Shown: one piece after another, positions 34,036 to 43,582 of the stretch | Layout: each line of letters starts with the position of its first letter | How positions within the stretch are numbered: position 1 is the stretch's first letter | Assembly (NCBI GenBank): GCA_945957555.1 | Contig: CAMFLX010000011.1 | Coordinates: 1-64,000, forward strand | From: an uncultured Cytophagales bacterium | GTDB taxonomy: Bacteria > Bacteroidota > Bacteroidia > Cytophagales > UBA9547 | Length of the DNA stretch: 64,000 nucleotides | Reading direction: 5' to 3' | Program-made: the position numbers and the translations under genes | The notes under the pieces: model-generated | What the model was told of the DNA's origin: nothing | The model's database searches: none | What the model saw: only the letters and a program-made list of their open reading frames with translations

Positions 34036-34785
34036 CTATTCTAGCCATTTTTTAAAATCGGAAACTTTCTCTCTGCTTACAATAATCTCAGAATACTCAA
34101 CTGGCATATTGAGTTGTAAGATCAGTCGACTGTTGATATGGTTTTTAATGTCGTAAATAGATTCTTTATTCACAATAAAGGATCTGCTTATCCTAAAAAA
34201 CAAAGCAGGGTCGAGTAATATTTCAAGCTGCTCCAAGGTATAGTCGATAATGAATTTCTTCTGATCACATTTGTGAAGATACGTATGTTTGTCCTTGCTG
34301 GCAATCAATGCAATATCAACTGCTTTGATGGTATTAAGGCTCTCTCCCATTTTAATAACTAAACGATCTTTAATTGGGTTTTTGATCAATTCCGCAGTAC
34401 TTCTATAGAGTTTACCATCCAAGATACTGTGTTTCAGAAAATGGAATTTATCAAGGGCAGTCTTCATCGCAGCATAATTAATTGGTTTTAGCAAATAGTC
34501 AATACTGTAAAATTTGAAGGCTTTTATGGCAAACTGATCAAATGCGGTAGTAAATATAACAGGTACCGAAATTTGCATTTCCTCAAAGATATCAAAACAC
34601 AAACCATCACCTAATTGTATGTCCATAAAAACGAGATCTGGCAAGTTATTCTCTGAAAACCATTTGAGGGCCATGGTCACTGACTCCAACCTGTCTACGA
34701 TTTCAATAGATGGATTATAGGTATGAATCATTTTAGACAGACGATTAGCCGCTCTCCTTTCATCTTCAATGATCAAGACTTTCAT
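34036..34785 (-). CDS. LytTR-type response regulator
   Basis: The 249-residue protein has a receiver domain (residues 1-125) with E7/D8, phospho-acceptor D55 (VFMDIQLGDG) and K100 (DYLLKPI). A LytTR DNA-binding domain (about 145-245) follows, with IVKMGESLNTIKAVDIALIASKDKHTYLH-like start (shown as region) and FFRISRSFIVNKESIYDI. It would be phosphorylated by the adjacent sensor kinase, whose stop is 12 bases upstream, and would then bind promoter DNA in the cytoplasm. The targets are unknown. The flanking truncated barrel gene is a possible former target. Confidence 0.92.
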   Translation of the reverse strand: MKVLIIEDERRAANRLSKMIHTYNPSIEIVDRLESVTMALKWFSENNLPDLVFMDIQLGDGLCFDIFEEMQISVPVIFTTAFDQFAIKAFKFYSIDYLLKPINYAAMKTALDKFHFLKHSILDGKLYRSTAELIKNPIKDRLVIKMGESLNTIKAVDIALIASKDKHTYLHKCDQKKFIIDYTLEQLEILLDPALFFRISRSFIVNKESIYDIKNHINSRLILQLNMPVEYSEIIVSREKVSDFKKWLE

Positions 34786-34797
34786 TTAATATTTAGC

Positions 34798-36684
34798 TTA
34801 TACTTGTTCATGATCTACCAAAGGCACCTTTACTATAAATTGCCCTTCTTCATTTAATATCTCTACCTCATTAGTAGAAAAAAATTGATATCGTGATTTG
34901 ATATTGTTCAAACCGAGACCTATGGATTTGTTTTGGTCCCTCCTCGCCTGAAAATTATTGCTAACCACTACAAACCCATTTTCTATAAATATACAAATCC
35001 TCAATGGTTTCGCCGAACTAATAATATTGTGTTTTACGGCATTTTCCACCAATAACTGTAAGGTAAGTGGTGCGATGAGTCTGTACTCAGATTCTGAAAT
35101 ATCAATGACAACATGAAGGTTTTCTTCAAACCTGATTTTTAACAAAAATACATATGATTTGATAAACTCAACCTCTGTGGACAGCTCTACAAGTCGTTCT
35201 TGTTCGCATTCCAATATGTATCTATATACCTTGGCCAACTCTGACACAAAGGATACCGCCAGTTCAGGTTCCTCCTGCACTAAATCTGCCAGCACATTGA
35301 GACTGTTAAAGAGAAAGTGGGGACTTACTTGCTTTTTTAACGACTCGTATTCAGAAAGAAGTATTTCTTTCTTCAGACGCTCTTTATCCAACTCCAACTG
35401 TTTGGAAATCCTCAAGAACTTTTCATTGGTTTCAAGTTGCCGAATGATCTCCTCCTGTTTCTTTTCATTATCTTTTCTAATGGTATTAAACCTATCTGCC
35501 AAGGCAAACGACAGAAGAAGCATCTCAAGTGCAGAGCCAGTAATCATACCATAGTGTGTAAAGTTATTCAAAGGCAGTAAGCCTTCGTTCTTTAAAATAA
35601 ATATGATATAACCAAGCATGAACAAAGACCAGCCTACCAATAAAAACTTAGTTTTTAGATTTCCTTTTTTGATGGTTATGTATACAGCAATGTAGAATAG
35701 CGTAAAACAACTGAGCCCCAAAATGTCATAGGTGAATTCCTTCGCTACATGGAAGCCCAAAAGATCTAAAATAAAATAGGAAGGAAATAAAAGACCAACA
35801 GTAATGATACATCTGTAAACCCATTTAGAGTACTTTTTAATTTCCAAATAGCCTGCAATAAACAGACAGCCAGTAGTGCCTACCAAACTTCCGCTAACCA
35901 TATAAGCCCAGTAGTCCACCTGAGGGTATTCGCCAAATACGAAATGTTGTAAAAAACCAAACAAAGATAATTGACTATATACCAAAAATGCTGTGTATAC
36001 CACATATTTAAGATACATTTCATCCCTGGTGGTAAGATATATAAATAGGTTGTAGAGAATCATGCTTACAAAGATTCCGGTAAATAAGGAGTAAGTCACA
36101 TCCTCCTTTGTCAAACTAAGTAAGACGTCCTTTTCTGTACCTATTTGCATCGGAAGACTAAAGAATTCATGACTATAAATCCTACACCGACACTGTACCT
36201 GTTCTCCTTTTTTTACAGGGATATCAAACAAAAGCTTATGATGTTTATGTTTTCGCTTGGATATGGGATCAAACATCCCCATGTGGTAGTGTTGCTTAGC
36301 TCCATTTTCATGGATTACCTCCATGTCTAACGATTTGATCCTGTGATAACCAAAATCAAGCAACAAAGTATCTTCATTGCTGAGGTTTTGGAGGTCGATT
36401 TGGATCAGATAATACCCTGGTGTGAGTGTCGAATTTCGTAAGGAATAGCTATTAAATAAATCGATAGAAGGCCATTGTTTAGGAAAGCTCTCGTTTTCTA
36501 GTCTTAGGTAGTGAATCCCTGTGGTTAAGGCTAGGCTTGCTTCATGGTCGTTAAATACAAAGCCCTCATACTTCTTCTCAAAAGCCTCTATGGTATCAAA
36601 GTTTAAGAAAAGTAATAAACAAACAAGGCGAGATACGAGCTTGCATGATAAAAAACCTCTAAAGTTCTTCAATTGAAAATACAT
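34798..36684 (-). CDS. 7TMR-DISM sensor histidine kinase (LytS-type)
   Basis: The 628-residue protein has a signal peptide and a periplasmic beta-sandwich domain (7TMR-DISMED2-like, residues 40-185). Seven transmembrane segments (7TMR-DISM, about 200-400) follow, then a coiled coil (410-450) and a His_kinase domain with the phospho-acceptor H456 (SPHFLFNSLN). The ATP-binding region has LLVENAVKHN and IGLGLNNIKSRY. This is the LytS/YehU-like class, which works with LytTR response regulators such as the neighbour 12 bases downstream. Sensor ligands of this family are often sugars or lipids, but here unknown. The kinase sits in the cytoplasmic membrane. Confidence 0.92.
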   Translation of the reverse strand: MYFQLKNFRGFLSCKLVSRLVCLLLFLNFDTIEAFEKKYEGFVFNDHEASLALTTGIHYLRLENESFPKQWPSIDLFNSYSLRNSTLTPGYYLIQIDLQNLSNEDTLLLDFGYHRIKSLDMEVIHENGAKQHYHMGMFDPISKRKHKHHKLLFDIPVKKGEQVQCRCRIYSHEFFSLPMQIGTEKDVLLSLTKEDVTYSLFTGIFVSMILYNLFIYLTTRDEMYLKYVVYTAFLVYSQLSLFGFLQHFVFGEYPQVDYWAYMVSGSLVGTTGCLFIAGYLEIKKYSKWVYRCIITVGLLFPSYFILDLLGFHVAKEFTYDILGLSCFTLFYIAVYITIKKGNLKTKFLLVGWSLFMLGYIIFILKNEGLLPLNNFTHYGMITGSALEMLLLSFALADRFNTIRKDNEKKQEEIIRQLETNEKFLRISKQLELDKERLKKEILLSEYESLKKQVSPHFLFNSLNVLADLVQEEPELAVSFVSELAKVYRYILECEQERLVELSTEVEFIKSYVFLLKIRFEENLHVVIDISESEYRLIAPLTLQLLVENAVKHNIISSAKPLRICIFIENGFVVVSNNFQARRDQNKSIGLGLNNIKSRYQFFSTNEVEILNEEGQFIVKVPLVDHEQV

Positions 36685-36760
36685 GGACAGTATTCTAAAC
36701 GCGGGTTTCCATTTGAGATAAGCTTTAAAATTAAAAAAATATTTTATTAGTTAGGTACAA

Positions 36761-36872
36761 AACCTGTGAGGTTTGCAAATTAGATCCCAAAAGCAATCTA
36801 TAAACAATAAACCTGTGAGGTTTTGGTCTGAAAGTAAATACGGTAATTTACCGTACAAACCTCACAGGTTTA
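36761..36872. repeat. AACCTGTGAGGTTT repeats and long hairpin
   Basis: AACCTGTGAGGTTT occurs at 36761-36774 and 36810-36823, and the inverted form AAACCTCACAGGTTT is at 36857-36871. The second and third can pair, enclosing an inner TACGGTAA/TTTACCGTA hairpin. The resulting structure ends about 20 bases before the next minus-strand gene's stop, so it may terminate that gene's transcript. Related palindromes are at 30881-30908 and 60601-60631. Confidence 0.7.
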
Positions 36873-36894
36873 CTTGATCAAGTCTTATAAGTAC

Positions 36895-37512
36895 TTACTG
36901 CTTGATCAATTTCTGAACTAAAAATGAATCGTTTTTATCCAACAAGTTTACATAATACAAACCAGAACCCAATTTGCTAAGGTTTAACAAATAGCTGTTG
37001 TCGCCAGTCTCTACTTTCATTTTGTCATCGTATACCAAATCGCCTGTAGCATTGTAGATCTTCACAGAACCTTTGAAAGAACGGTCTGAATTAAAGCTAA
37101 GGGTCGTCTGGTCTAACACAGGATTAGGCGCTATCGCGATAGAACTTTTAATAGCTGCAAACTTGTCATTGATTCCGGTAAGTGTTGCAGAGAAAGTTCC
37201 CACCATGCCAGCTCCAGCATGAGGATTACACTTGTAGCCATATTGACCTTCTGTGGTAACTACATAGTCAAACACTGTTACGTTGGCAGACATGGTTGAG
37301 GCCCAAGTAGCCGCACCAGAAGGTACAGAGACCGATGTTGTAGTATGAGATCCGCTCACCCATGTGAAACGAACCGTATCACCAACCGCTACAGAAACAG
37401 ATGAAGGAGAGAATGTCAAACCGCTTTGACCAACAAAAATGACTTGAATAGCAGCCTGTGCAGAAAAAATAAAGCCGAGCGCCAATAAAAGAGTGGTAGT
37501 TTTTCTTTTCAT
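36895..37512 (-). CDS. Cupredoxin-like T9SS cargo protein
   Basis: The 205-residue protein has a signal peptide (residues 1-20). A plastocyanin/azurin-like domain (21-112) carries the type 1 copper ligands H56 (SGSHTTT), C95, H98 and M103 in CNPHAGAGM. A type A T9SS sorting domain (about 125-205) has APNPVLDQTTLSF and GLYYVNLLDKNDSFLVQKLIK. It should be exported to the cell surface or medium and bind copper for electron transfer or copper storage. Its partner is unknown. It stands alone between a two-component system and an outer-membrane protein gene, with repeat-rich flanks. Confidence 0.9.
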   Translation of the reverse strand: MKRKTTTLLLALGFIFSAQAAIQVIFVGQSGLTFSPSSVSVAVGDTVRFTWVSGSHTTTSVSVPSGAATWASTMSANVTVFDYVVTTEGQYGYKCNPHAGAGMVGTFSATLTGINDKFAAIKSSIAIAPNPVLDQTTLSFNSDRSFKGSVKIYNATGDLVYDDKMKVETGDNSYLLNLSKLGSGLYYVNLLDKNDSFLVQKLIKQ

Positions 37513-37684
37513 ATCTTAAAAATTTAAATGTTTAAGCTTGAAGATAACTTAAAATGGGAGAAACAGCAAGATCAACACGATTTCCTAAGTGGAATTACCC
37601 ATTTTTATATCCACAAATCGACCAATAACCCGAACTGATCATATAATAAGTTACACAAAGCTCTAATTCCTTTGGCTAAGTAGT

Positions 37685-38824
37685 CTACTTAATCTGATAA
37701 GAGAACGAAAGCTCCAAGAGTCTTGAATAGTTTTTGCTTACTGCGTAAGTTGTAAGTGCAGAACTTCCTGGAAATGGATCAAGCCCTAGGATTGCTTTCC
37801 AATTTTGAGTCTTATACCCTAAATATAAACTAGAGTACCTATCATATGCACCACCTTGTCCTGAAATGCCAAACAGAATATTCCATACTCTGAAATCAAG
37901 ACATAAATTTAACGCGTTACCAGTATAGGGACTGAAATCTTTAGGCTGCTTGCCAAAAGGCAATGCATAATTCACTTTAAATTTGGGTGTGAAGCTGATC
38001 AGAGATTTTTCTCTTCTTGGAAATGAACGTGCTACACAGCCCGAAACTCTTGCTTGGTGCACAAAATTTGTAAAAGCAATTTGATCCTGAGCACCCAAGC
38101 GGTTTAAATGGTGGTGGTTGTTGAGTTTGTCAAAACCGTAGCCAACAGTACCACCTAATACCCAAAAGCTACTGTTCAGCAAGCCTCCAACATTGAGATC
38201 AAAGGACTGTACTTTTTCTTTTTTCTGATAATCAATAGCTGTAAGTGTATCTGGGTTATCACCAGAAATCAACAAAGACTCATTTGCTTTGAAGAACTGA
38301 TAATTTACAGAAACGCTAGGCGACCAGGTATATTTAATCTCGGCAGGATTATCCTTGTCTAAAATGGTATATTTAGGTGCAAACGACAGGCCCATGTTAG
38401 CATTATGTTGTGAAAAGGAGGAGTATTTCGATTGATAATCATTGAATGCTGCCCCTTGATTAGGAACAAAGGAATAATTAATATATCCACCAAGACCAGA
38501 GCCCAGTTTTTTCGACAGTTGGTCATAGCTCAATAAAAAATTACTTTTTTGATACCAATCAAATAATTTTATTCTATTATCAAGATTAGAATATGGAAAA
38601 TGATAAATATCTACAGCATTATCATGCCTGATCTGATCTTTGAACTGGTTGTTGTTACCAGTAAATGTGCCATTCCCATAGACCGCGGCCATCCTTTTTC
38701 CACCATTACTTCCCACCATAGAGGGATGCATGAGCATGGGTACTTGACTTAGATTGGGCACGCCTACTTGGGCAAGAATATTGAATGTGGCTATGGCTAC
38801 TAATGTTAAAAAGGTATTTTTCAT
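37685..38824 (-). CDS. PorP/SprF-like outer-membrane protein
   Basis: The 379-residue protein has a signal peptide (MKNTFLTLVAIATFNILAQ) and an early segment SQVPMLMHPSMVGSNGGKRMAAVYGN that resembles the N-terminus of the PorP/SprF family. The rest alternates barrel strands (GLGGYINYSF, KYTWSPSVSVNYQF, WVLGGTVGYGFD, KFKVNYALPF, LCLDFRVWNILFGISGQGG). PorP/SprF proteins are outer-membrane parts of the type IX system or anchor T9SS surface proteins. This gene lies behind an ECF sigma/anti-sigma pair, so its production may be regulated by that pair. The family assignment is plausible but not certain. Confidence 0.6.
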   Translation of the reverse strand: MKNTFLTLVAIATFNILAQVGVPNLSQVPMLMHPSMVGSNGGKRMAAVYGNGTFTGNNNQFKDQIRHDNAVDIYHFPYSNLDNRIKLFDWYQKSNFLLSYDQLSKKLGSGLGGYINYSFVPNQGAAFNDYQSKYSSFSQHNANMGLSFAPKYTILDKDNPAEIKYTWSPSVSVNYQFFKANESLLISGDNPDTLTAIDYQKKEKVQSFDLNVGGLLNSSFWVLGGTVGYGFDKLNNHHHLNRLGAQDQIAFTNFVHQARVSGCVARSFPRREKSLISFTPKFKVNYALPFGKQPKDFSPYTGNALNLCLDFRVWNILFGISGQGGAYDRYSSLYLGYKTQNWKAILGLDPFPGSSALTTYAVSKNYSRLLELSFSYQIK

Positions 38825-38850
38825 GATTTGTATAAAAATTTAATTAGATC

Positions 38851-39609
38851 TTAAAAATTAGTATTCACTGGCAAAATCTTATCTGTGGTGGAAAACATCC
38901 CCTTGCGTTTGCCCTTGTATTTTTTCTTGTGTTTTTGAGATGTGGTCTTTTTTTGATTTGGCGTTTCATTCTCATGAACTTCCAAACTAGAGTCTACTTC
39001 TGTAACTGTTAAATCCAATTCTTTTAGAGCAGGCGATTCTGTTTCAATAGCATCCTCATTATTAGATTTAGGTTCATAGGATTCAATATTTGGATTCTGT
39101 TCAGATTCAGTAATAGATTCTTCCTGTTTGACCTCTTCAATAATTCCTGCGCCTTCTGTTTTCTCGACCTTTTGCATATCCAGCCTGCTTTTGGGTTTTA
39201 GCAAAACGCCTGCATTCTCATTCACAGTAGTCCCATTTTCGATACTTTTCTCCTCGATACCATTTTGCTGAATGGTCTGAACCCTAGCAATATTCGTATC
39301 ATTACCATGCAGTCCACTTACACTGTTGATGAGCCAGCCCAGTGCCAAACCCAATACCAAGATGCCGCCAAAGTAGTAGGGCTTAATGCCTTTATTAATA
39401 TGGATACTCCCTTTTATTTTTGATGCAATTCCATAATCCTCTTGTACCTGATCTTTATGATGGTAAGCCTTCTTCCATTGCACAAAATCCTTCTCAAACT
39501 CAGGATTTTGATGGATAAAGTCCATTAGCGCATCCGCCTGCGTGGGCGACAGCTGGTCTTCAAAATACTCGAAGAGATGTTCATCTATATTTCCCTTGTT
39601 GATGTTCAT
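38851..39609 (-). CDS. Probable membrane anti-sigma factor
   Basis: The 252-residue protein has a short cytosolic helical part (residues 1-75: DEHLFEYFEDQLSPTQADALMDFIHQNPEFEKDF) of the kind found in Bacteroidota anti-sigma factors. One membrane segment (79-97: YFGGILVLGLALGWLINSV) and a long acidic, low-complexity periplasmic part (100-230) follow. The C-terminus is very basic (KHKKKYKGKRK). The gene begins 91 bases downstream of an ECF sigma factor, the usual order for a sigma/anti-sigma pair. No zinc-binding HxxxCxxC motif is present. It could release the sigma factor in response to an envelope signal. This is inferred from position and topology. Confidence 0.65.
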   Translation of the reverse strand: MNINKGNIDEHLFEYFEDQLSPTQADALMDFIHQNPEFEKDFVQWKKAYHHKDQVQEDYGIASKIKGSIHINKGIKPYYFGGILVLGLALGWLINSVSGLHGNDTNIARVQTIQQNGIEEKSIENGTTVNENAGVLLKPKSRLDMQKVEKTEGAGIIEEVKQEESITESEQNPNIESYEPKSNNEDAIETESPALKELDLTVTEVDSSLEVHENETPNQKKTTSQKHKKKYKGKRKGMFSTTDKILPVNTNF

Positions 39610-39700
39610 GTGTTTTTTTCGCTAAAGGCTTAAGGACTAATGCCTAAATCTCTACTATATTTCTTTATTGTTCTTTTAGCTTTTACCAAGCTTTAAGCAT

Positions 39701-40183
39701 TTAAATCACCAAATCAATATCTTTTAAATAATCCTTCATTTTTTGCCTTGCCCTAAAGAGATATACCTTCACCTGCGATTCTGAAAGGTTCAAGATATCG
39801 CCAATCTCATCATAGTTGTAGCCTTCATAGTCGCGAAGTAACAATATAGATTTCTGTACATCAGAGAGCATCTCAAGGCTGGTCTTGATCACCGATTTCA
39901 GATCACTACTTTCTGGAGCATGGTGGTAATTGTTTTTAAAGTCATGGTCGTATACCATACGCTTTTGATTCCGCAACAAACCCATACACTCATTATAGCT
40001 CACTGCAAAAAGCCAGCTTTTCAACTTAGAAACATCTATATTATTGCGATGCTCCCAAAGTTTTGTAAAGGTATCTTGGGTTACATCTTTAGCCTGTTCT
40101 TTGTTCACCAAAAGTTTGTCGGCAAATCGACACAATCGGTTGGCGTATTCGTCTACTATATGTCCAAACTCCTTTTGGGTCAT
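39701..40183 (-). CDS. ECF-type RNA polymerase sigma factor
   Basis: The 160-residue protein has sigma region 2 (residues 8-75: FGHIVDEYANRLCRFADKLLVNKEQAKDVTQDTFTKLWEHRNNI and the LKSWLFAVSYNECM helix) and region 4 (100-155: LSDVQKSILLLRDYEGYNYDEIGDILNLSESQVKVYLFRARQKMKD). Length and motifs are those of Bacteroidota ECF factors. Its ATG follows directly on the TAA of the upstream lipoprotein gene, with no gap, so translation is coupled. It should redirect RNA polymerase to a small regulon, possibly including the PorP/SprF-like gene downstream. Confidence 0.92.
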   Translation of the reverse strand: MTQKEFGHIVDEYANRLCRFADKLLVNKEQAKDVTQDTFTKLWEHRNNIDVSKLKSWLFAVSYNECMGLLRNQKRMVYDHDFKNNYHHAPESSDLKSVIKTSLEMLSDVQKSILLLRDYEGYNYDEIGDILNLSESQVKVYLFRARQKMKDYLKDIDLVI

Positions 40184-41074
40184 TTATTCGCAAGAGTATT
40201 TAAATTCTGAGATATTGCCGAAACCATATTGTCCATGAGAATATGATTTAAGTTGTTTTTGTTCATTCAAAATCAATTCAGGCTCCCAATTGGTATTATC
40301 AGCATCATCCATTCTGGGAATGAAGACCCCTCTACCCAAATAAAATGTATTATCAAATTTTGTGTGCAAGAGATTGCCCAGGTCTTTGTTGGTAATATAT
40401 TTTTGAATGATAAAATTATTATGAGAAAAAATGTCAAATGTTTTTGAATATATATCAGTTTGTTTATCCACTGAATCAGGGGAATTTGGGTTAGAGTATT
40501 CGGCATATGAATCCTTAATTAAATTATTATAAAAATCATAATTCCTATAATACCGAATTTTGCCCCCATGTCTGATGATCTTAATAGGTCGAATTGTAAT
40601 TTGTCCATAATCAAATGGATAGAATAGCTGTATAGTGTCTTTTAGTCCCCCTTCATCAACAAATATTTTGGTCAAAAGTCTTTTGTCATATTCATAATTA
40701 AACTCTCTTATGAGCTCATTTGTAAGACTTAACTCTTTGCATTTGATACATTTGTTGCTTTGAACTGTATAAACTAGTTTTTTATCGGGCAGTTCTTCAG
40801 TTTTTAAATTACTATTTTCATCGAAAGTTCTTTTGATTAAAGTTTTCAAGTAATGTCCATTACTGTCTGTCTCCACAATAGAATCCATTTCGTATTTTCT
40901 TCCCCTATAGGTAGAAAATACTTTTGCATACTGTTGATTATCAGCAGAAAATACCCCAGAATACTTAAAACTTCTTACTGTACAGAAATCCAGTTTTGCT
41001 GGTATGGTCTGGTTGCGTTTAGCACAAGAAAACATAAGAACAACTAAAAACAGATACAAAATCGGATTTTTCAT
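40184..41074 (-). CDS. Lipoprotein of unknown function (paralogue 1)
   Basis: The 296-residue protein has a lipoprotein signal peptide with the lipobox FSCAK (Cys17). The mature part is a series of beta-rich repeats with KYVYDEN-like aromatic patterns and ends FGNISEFKYSCE. It is paralogous to the next protein upstream (41111-41974): both start MKN-(I/V)..LF(L)..SCAK and end with a SCE or ACE tripeptide after an aromatic. It probably sits in a membrane facing the periplasm or surface. No named family is recognised. Its stop abuts the ECF sigma factor start. Confidence 0.75.
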   Translation of the reverse strand: MKNPILYLFLVVLMFSCAKRNQTIPAKLDFCTVRSFKYSGVFSADNQQYAKVFSTYRGRKYEMDSIVETDSNGHYLKTLIKRTFDENSNLKTEELPDKKLVYTVQSNKCIKCKELSLTNELIREFNYEYDKRLLTKIFVDEGGLKDTIQLFYPFDYGQITIRPIKIIRHGGKIRYYRNYDFYNNLIKDSYAEYSNPNSPDSVDKQTDIYSKTFDIFSHNNFIIQKYITNKDLGNLLHTKFDNTFYLGRGVFIPRMDDADNTNWEPELILNEQKQLKSYSHGQYGFGNISEFKYSCE

Positions 41075-41110
41075 AAAATCAATATTTAAAGTTAGACTCC
41101 AATAATTTAC

Positions 41111-41974
41111 TTATTCGCAAGCGTAAGAAAAATCGTAGATTCCATTTAAGAAATATTGAGGTACAGACTCATATTCTTTATAATGTGTAACAACACCCTG
41201 ATGATTTGCTTTAATATCTGTATAATTGGTCACTTTTGTAATTTGTCCATCTGAAGAATTATAAAAAATGGCCTTTTTACCTAGATGTTGGGTTAGGTTT
41301 AGGGAACTGAGATTTAGATCGTCATAAGAGAAGTATTCGAACACAAGTTGCTTATACAGGTTGAAGACAGGTCCAACAACAACATTTTTATCGTATTCAC
41401 ATTCAGAAATTAAGGTTCGTACATTATTATTGTAAGAGTATGTTTTTACCAAATCCATATCTGAATCATACTCAAATTCAGTAACAACATTATTATTATT
41501 CGAACGATACTTAGGTTTGCCTTTATAGTACCCAGAGAATGTCGTAGTATCTGCACTCCCAGAAGACAGGTTATCATTTGCTATCTTTTCAATCAAATCT
41601 CCATTTAAATATTTATAAGAATAGGTATGATCAGAGCTGTTACCGTATGTAAATCTCATCGTTTTGATAAGCCCATCGCCATAGTAAGTAAAAATATGTT
41701 TGGAGGATGAACTTATTGCCGAATCCAATTGCCCAAAGACATTGTAATAGTATACTGGAAAATCCGTAGTCACTATATTCCCATTGTTGTCTTTCTCATA
41801 TATTTTTGAAATTTTGTTTGTATTAGGCATATATTCAATATAAAATATAGGCTTCCCCAAAGAATCATTAAAGGAAACAACCTGACAGTTCGGCACATCA
41901 GGCACTGGCTCATTTTTCTTAGCACAAGAGGTAAAAAGAGCTCCTAAAAATACATATACAACTAGATTTTTCAT
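41111..41974 (-). CDS. Lipoprotein of unknown function (paralogue 2)
   Basis: The 287-residue protein has a lipobox (FTSCAK, Cys17) and a body rich in short Y/F-containing strands (YYNVFGQLDSAI, YTYSYKYLNGDLIEKI, NVVTEFEYDSDMDLVKTYSY). The pattern resembles YD/RHS-like repeat lipoproteins of Bacteroidota. It is the paralogue of the protein 36 bases downstream, from an apparent tandem duplication, and probably the first gene of the operon that continues into the sigma factor. Its function is unknown. Confidence 0.75.
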   Translation of the reverse strand: MKNLVVYVFLGALFTSCAKKNEPVPDVPNCQVVSFNDSLGKPIFYIEYMPNTNKISKIYEKDNNGNIVTTDFPVYYYNVFGQLDSAISSSSKHIFTYYGDGLIKTMRFTYGNSSDHTYSYKYLNGDLIEKIANDNLSSGSADTTTFSGYYKGKPKYRSNNNNVVTEFEYDSDMDLVKTYSYNNNVRTLISECEYDKNVVVGPVFNLYKQLVFEYFSYDDLNLSSLNLTQHLGKKAIFYNSSDGQITKVTNYTDIKANHQGVVTHYKEYESVPQYFLNGIYDFSYACE

Positions 41975-42049
41975 GTTTATTTTTTTGATTTGACGGTAGG
42001 ACTCCCATACCCCGCATAAAGTTACAGGCTTTTAAAAATATTTTTCACG

Positions 42050-42080
42050 AAAAAGGCCTCGCATACCTGCGAAGCCTTTT
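42050..42080 (-). terminator. Terminator of cysS
   Basis: AAAAGGC (42051-42057) pairs with GCCTTTT (42074-42080), and an inner TCGCA/TGCGA stem (42059-42063, 42068-42072) continues it. T-rich flanks lie on the minus side. It is about 24 bases beyond the cysS stop codon. Confidence 0.8.
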
Positions 42081-42103
42081 CCTTTTATGTGAACGCTATA
42101 AAT

Positions 42104-43582
42104 TTAAACCTCGTATGCCCAATCCACCTTGCCCTTCATGTCTTTTACAGCTACGCCTTCTTTTTTGAGCAGGGCTCGAATCTGATCCACCTTGTCGTAG
42201 GCTTTGGCTTCTTTGGCATCTTTGTAGATCTCTAACAAGGAAGTGACCGTACTTTCTGAGCTGATGTAGTTTTCCTCCACAAAGCCCAAAACATCCGTGA
42301 AAAATACGGTATAAGTGTGAACTAACTTATCAAACAATTCCTTTGGTACTGCACCAGTAGGTTTCTGTCCCGTAAAAAACTGATTGATGAAGCCTGACAT
42401 GGCAAACATTGCCGAAAGTGCGATACCTGTATTGAAGTCATCATTCATGCCTTCATAAGCCAAGTCTATGGCTTTTTGGATCTCTGCTTGGAATTTATCG
42501 TCTTTCGTTTCTTGCTCCGTGTAGGAGATTTTAGGCAAGGTCTTGTAGGTGTTCAGCAACTTCCTAAAAGCCACCTGTGCCGCCTTCAAGGAAGTGTTGG
42601 AAATATCCAGTGTACTTCTGTATTGCGCCTGCAGTATGTACAAACGAATCGTCATGGGTGAATACGCTTGTTCCAAGAAGGTATGCGACCCGTCAAAAAA
42701 CTCCTGCAAATTGATGAAGTTTCCGTACGACTTACCCATTTTCTTGCCATCAATGGTAATCATATTGTTGTGCATCCAATATTTGGCAGGAGAAGTACCC
42801 ACGCTAGCCTCTGATTGTGCAATCTCACACTCATGATGCGGAAAGGTAAGGTCCATACCGCCACCGTGTATGTCGAAACGATCTCCCAAATATTTGGCAG
42901 CCATGGCGGTACATTCTATATGCCAGCCCGGGAAACCGCTGCCCCAAGGAGAGTTCCAGCGCATGATATGCTCAGGATTAGCCTTTTTCCAAAGTGCGAA
43001 GTCCAATGGGCTTCTTTTTTCTGATTGACCGTCAAGATCACGGGTATTTGATCGCAAGTCTTCTATGACCCTACCGGATAGGATACCATAATTGAATTTT
43101 TTATGATAAGCCTCCACATCAAAATAAATGGAACCTTCCGCTTCGTAAGCATAACCATTTTTGATGATCTTTTGGATAGACTCAATTTGTTCAATGATGT
43201 GTCCTGTAGCCCTTGGCTCTATGCTCGGACGTTTCACATTGAGCATGTCCATATCTCTATGGTAGTTATTGGTATAGGCCTGTGCCACTTCCATAGGTTC
43301 CAACTGCTCCAACCTAGCCTTTTTTGCGATTTTGTCATCCCCTTCGTCCGCATCGTTTTCAAGGTGTCCCACATCGGTTATGTTACGTACATAGCGTACC
43401 TTATAGCCGAGGTGAACCAAATATCTGTATACAATATCAAAAGTAACTGCGCTACGTGCATGACCCAAGTGTGGATCGCCATATACCGTAGGCCCACACA
43501 AATACATGCCCACAAATGGCGGTTTGATAGGTTCAAACTTTTCTTTTTGCCTCGAAAGTGTGTTGTAAACGTGCAAGCTCAT
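42104..43582 (-). CDS. cysS: Cysteinyl-tRNA synthetase
   Basis: The 492-residue enzyme has the class I signatures: HLGH (38-41) with Cys29 of the zinc site just before it (YLCGPTVYGDPHLGH), GWHIECTAMA with the next zinc ligands, HHECEIAQSEA, and KMGKS in DGKKMGKSYGN. It charges tRNA-Cys with cysteine in the cytoplasm. Length and motif order are normal. It is probably a single-gene transcript ending at a strong hairpin. The upstream spacer (43583-43729) has short GTTGGGTGTTGA-type repeats also seen in the urea cluster. Confidence 0.97.
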   Translation of the reverse strand: MSLHVYNTLSRQKEKFEPIKPPFVGMYLCGPTVYGDPHLGHARSAVTFDIVYRYLVHLGYKVRYVRNITDVGHLENDADEGDDKIAKKARLEQLEPMEVAQAYTNNYHRDMDMLNVKRPSIEPRATGHIIEQIESIQKIIKNGYAYEAEGSIYFDVEAYHKKFNYGILSGRVIEDLRSNTRDLDGQSEKRSPLDFALWKKANPEHIMRWNSPWGSGFPGWHIECTAMAAKYLGDRFDIHGGGMDLTFPHHECEIAQSEASVGTSPAKYWMHNNMITIDGKKMGKSYGNFINLQEFFDGSHTFLEQAYSPMTIRLYILQAQYRSTLDISNTSLKAAQVAFRKLLNTYKTLPKISYTEQETKDDKFQAEIQKAIDLAYEGMNDDFNTGIALSAMFAMSGFINQFFTGQKPTGAVPKELFDKLVHTYTVFFTDVLGFVEENYISSESTVTSLLEIYKDAKEAKAYDKVDQIRALLKKEGVAVKDMKGKVDWAYEV

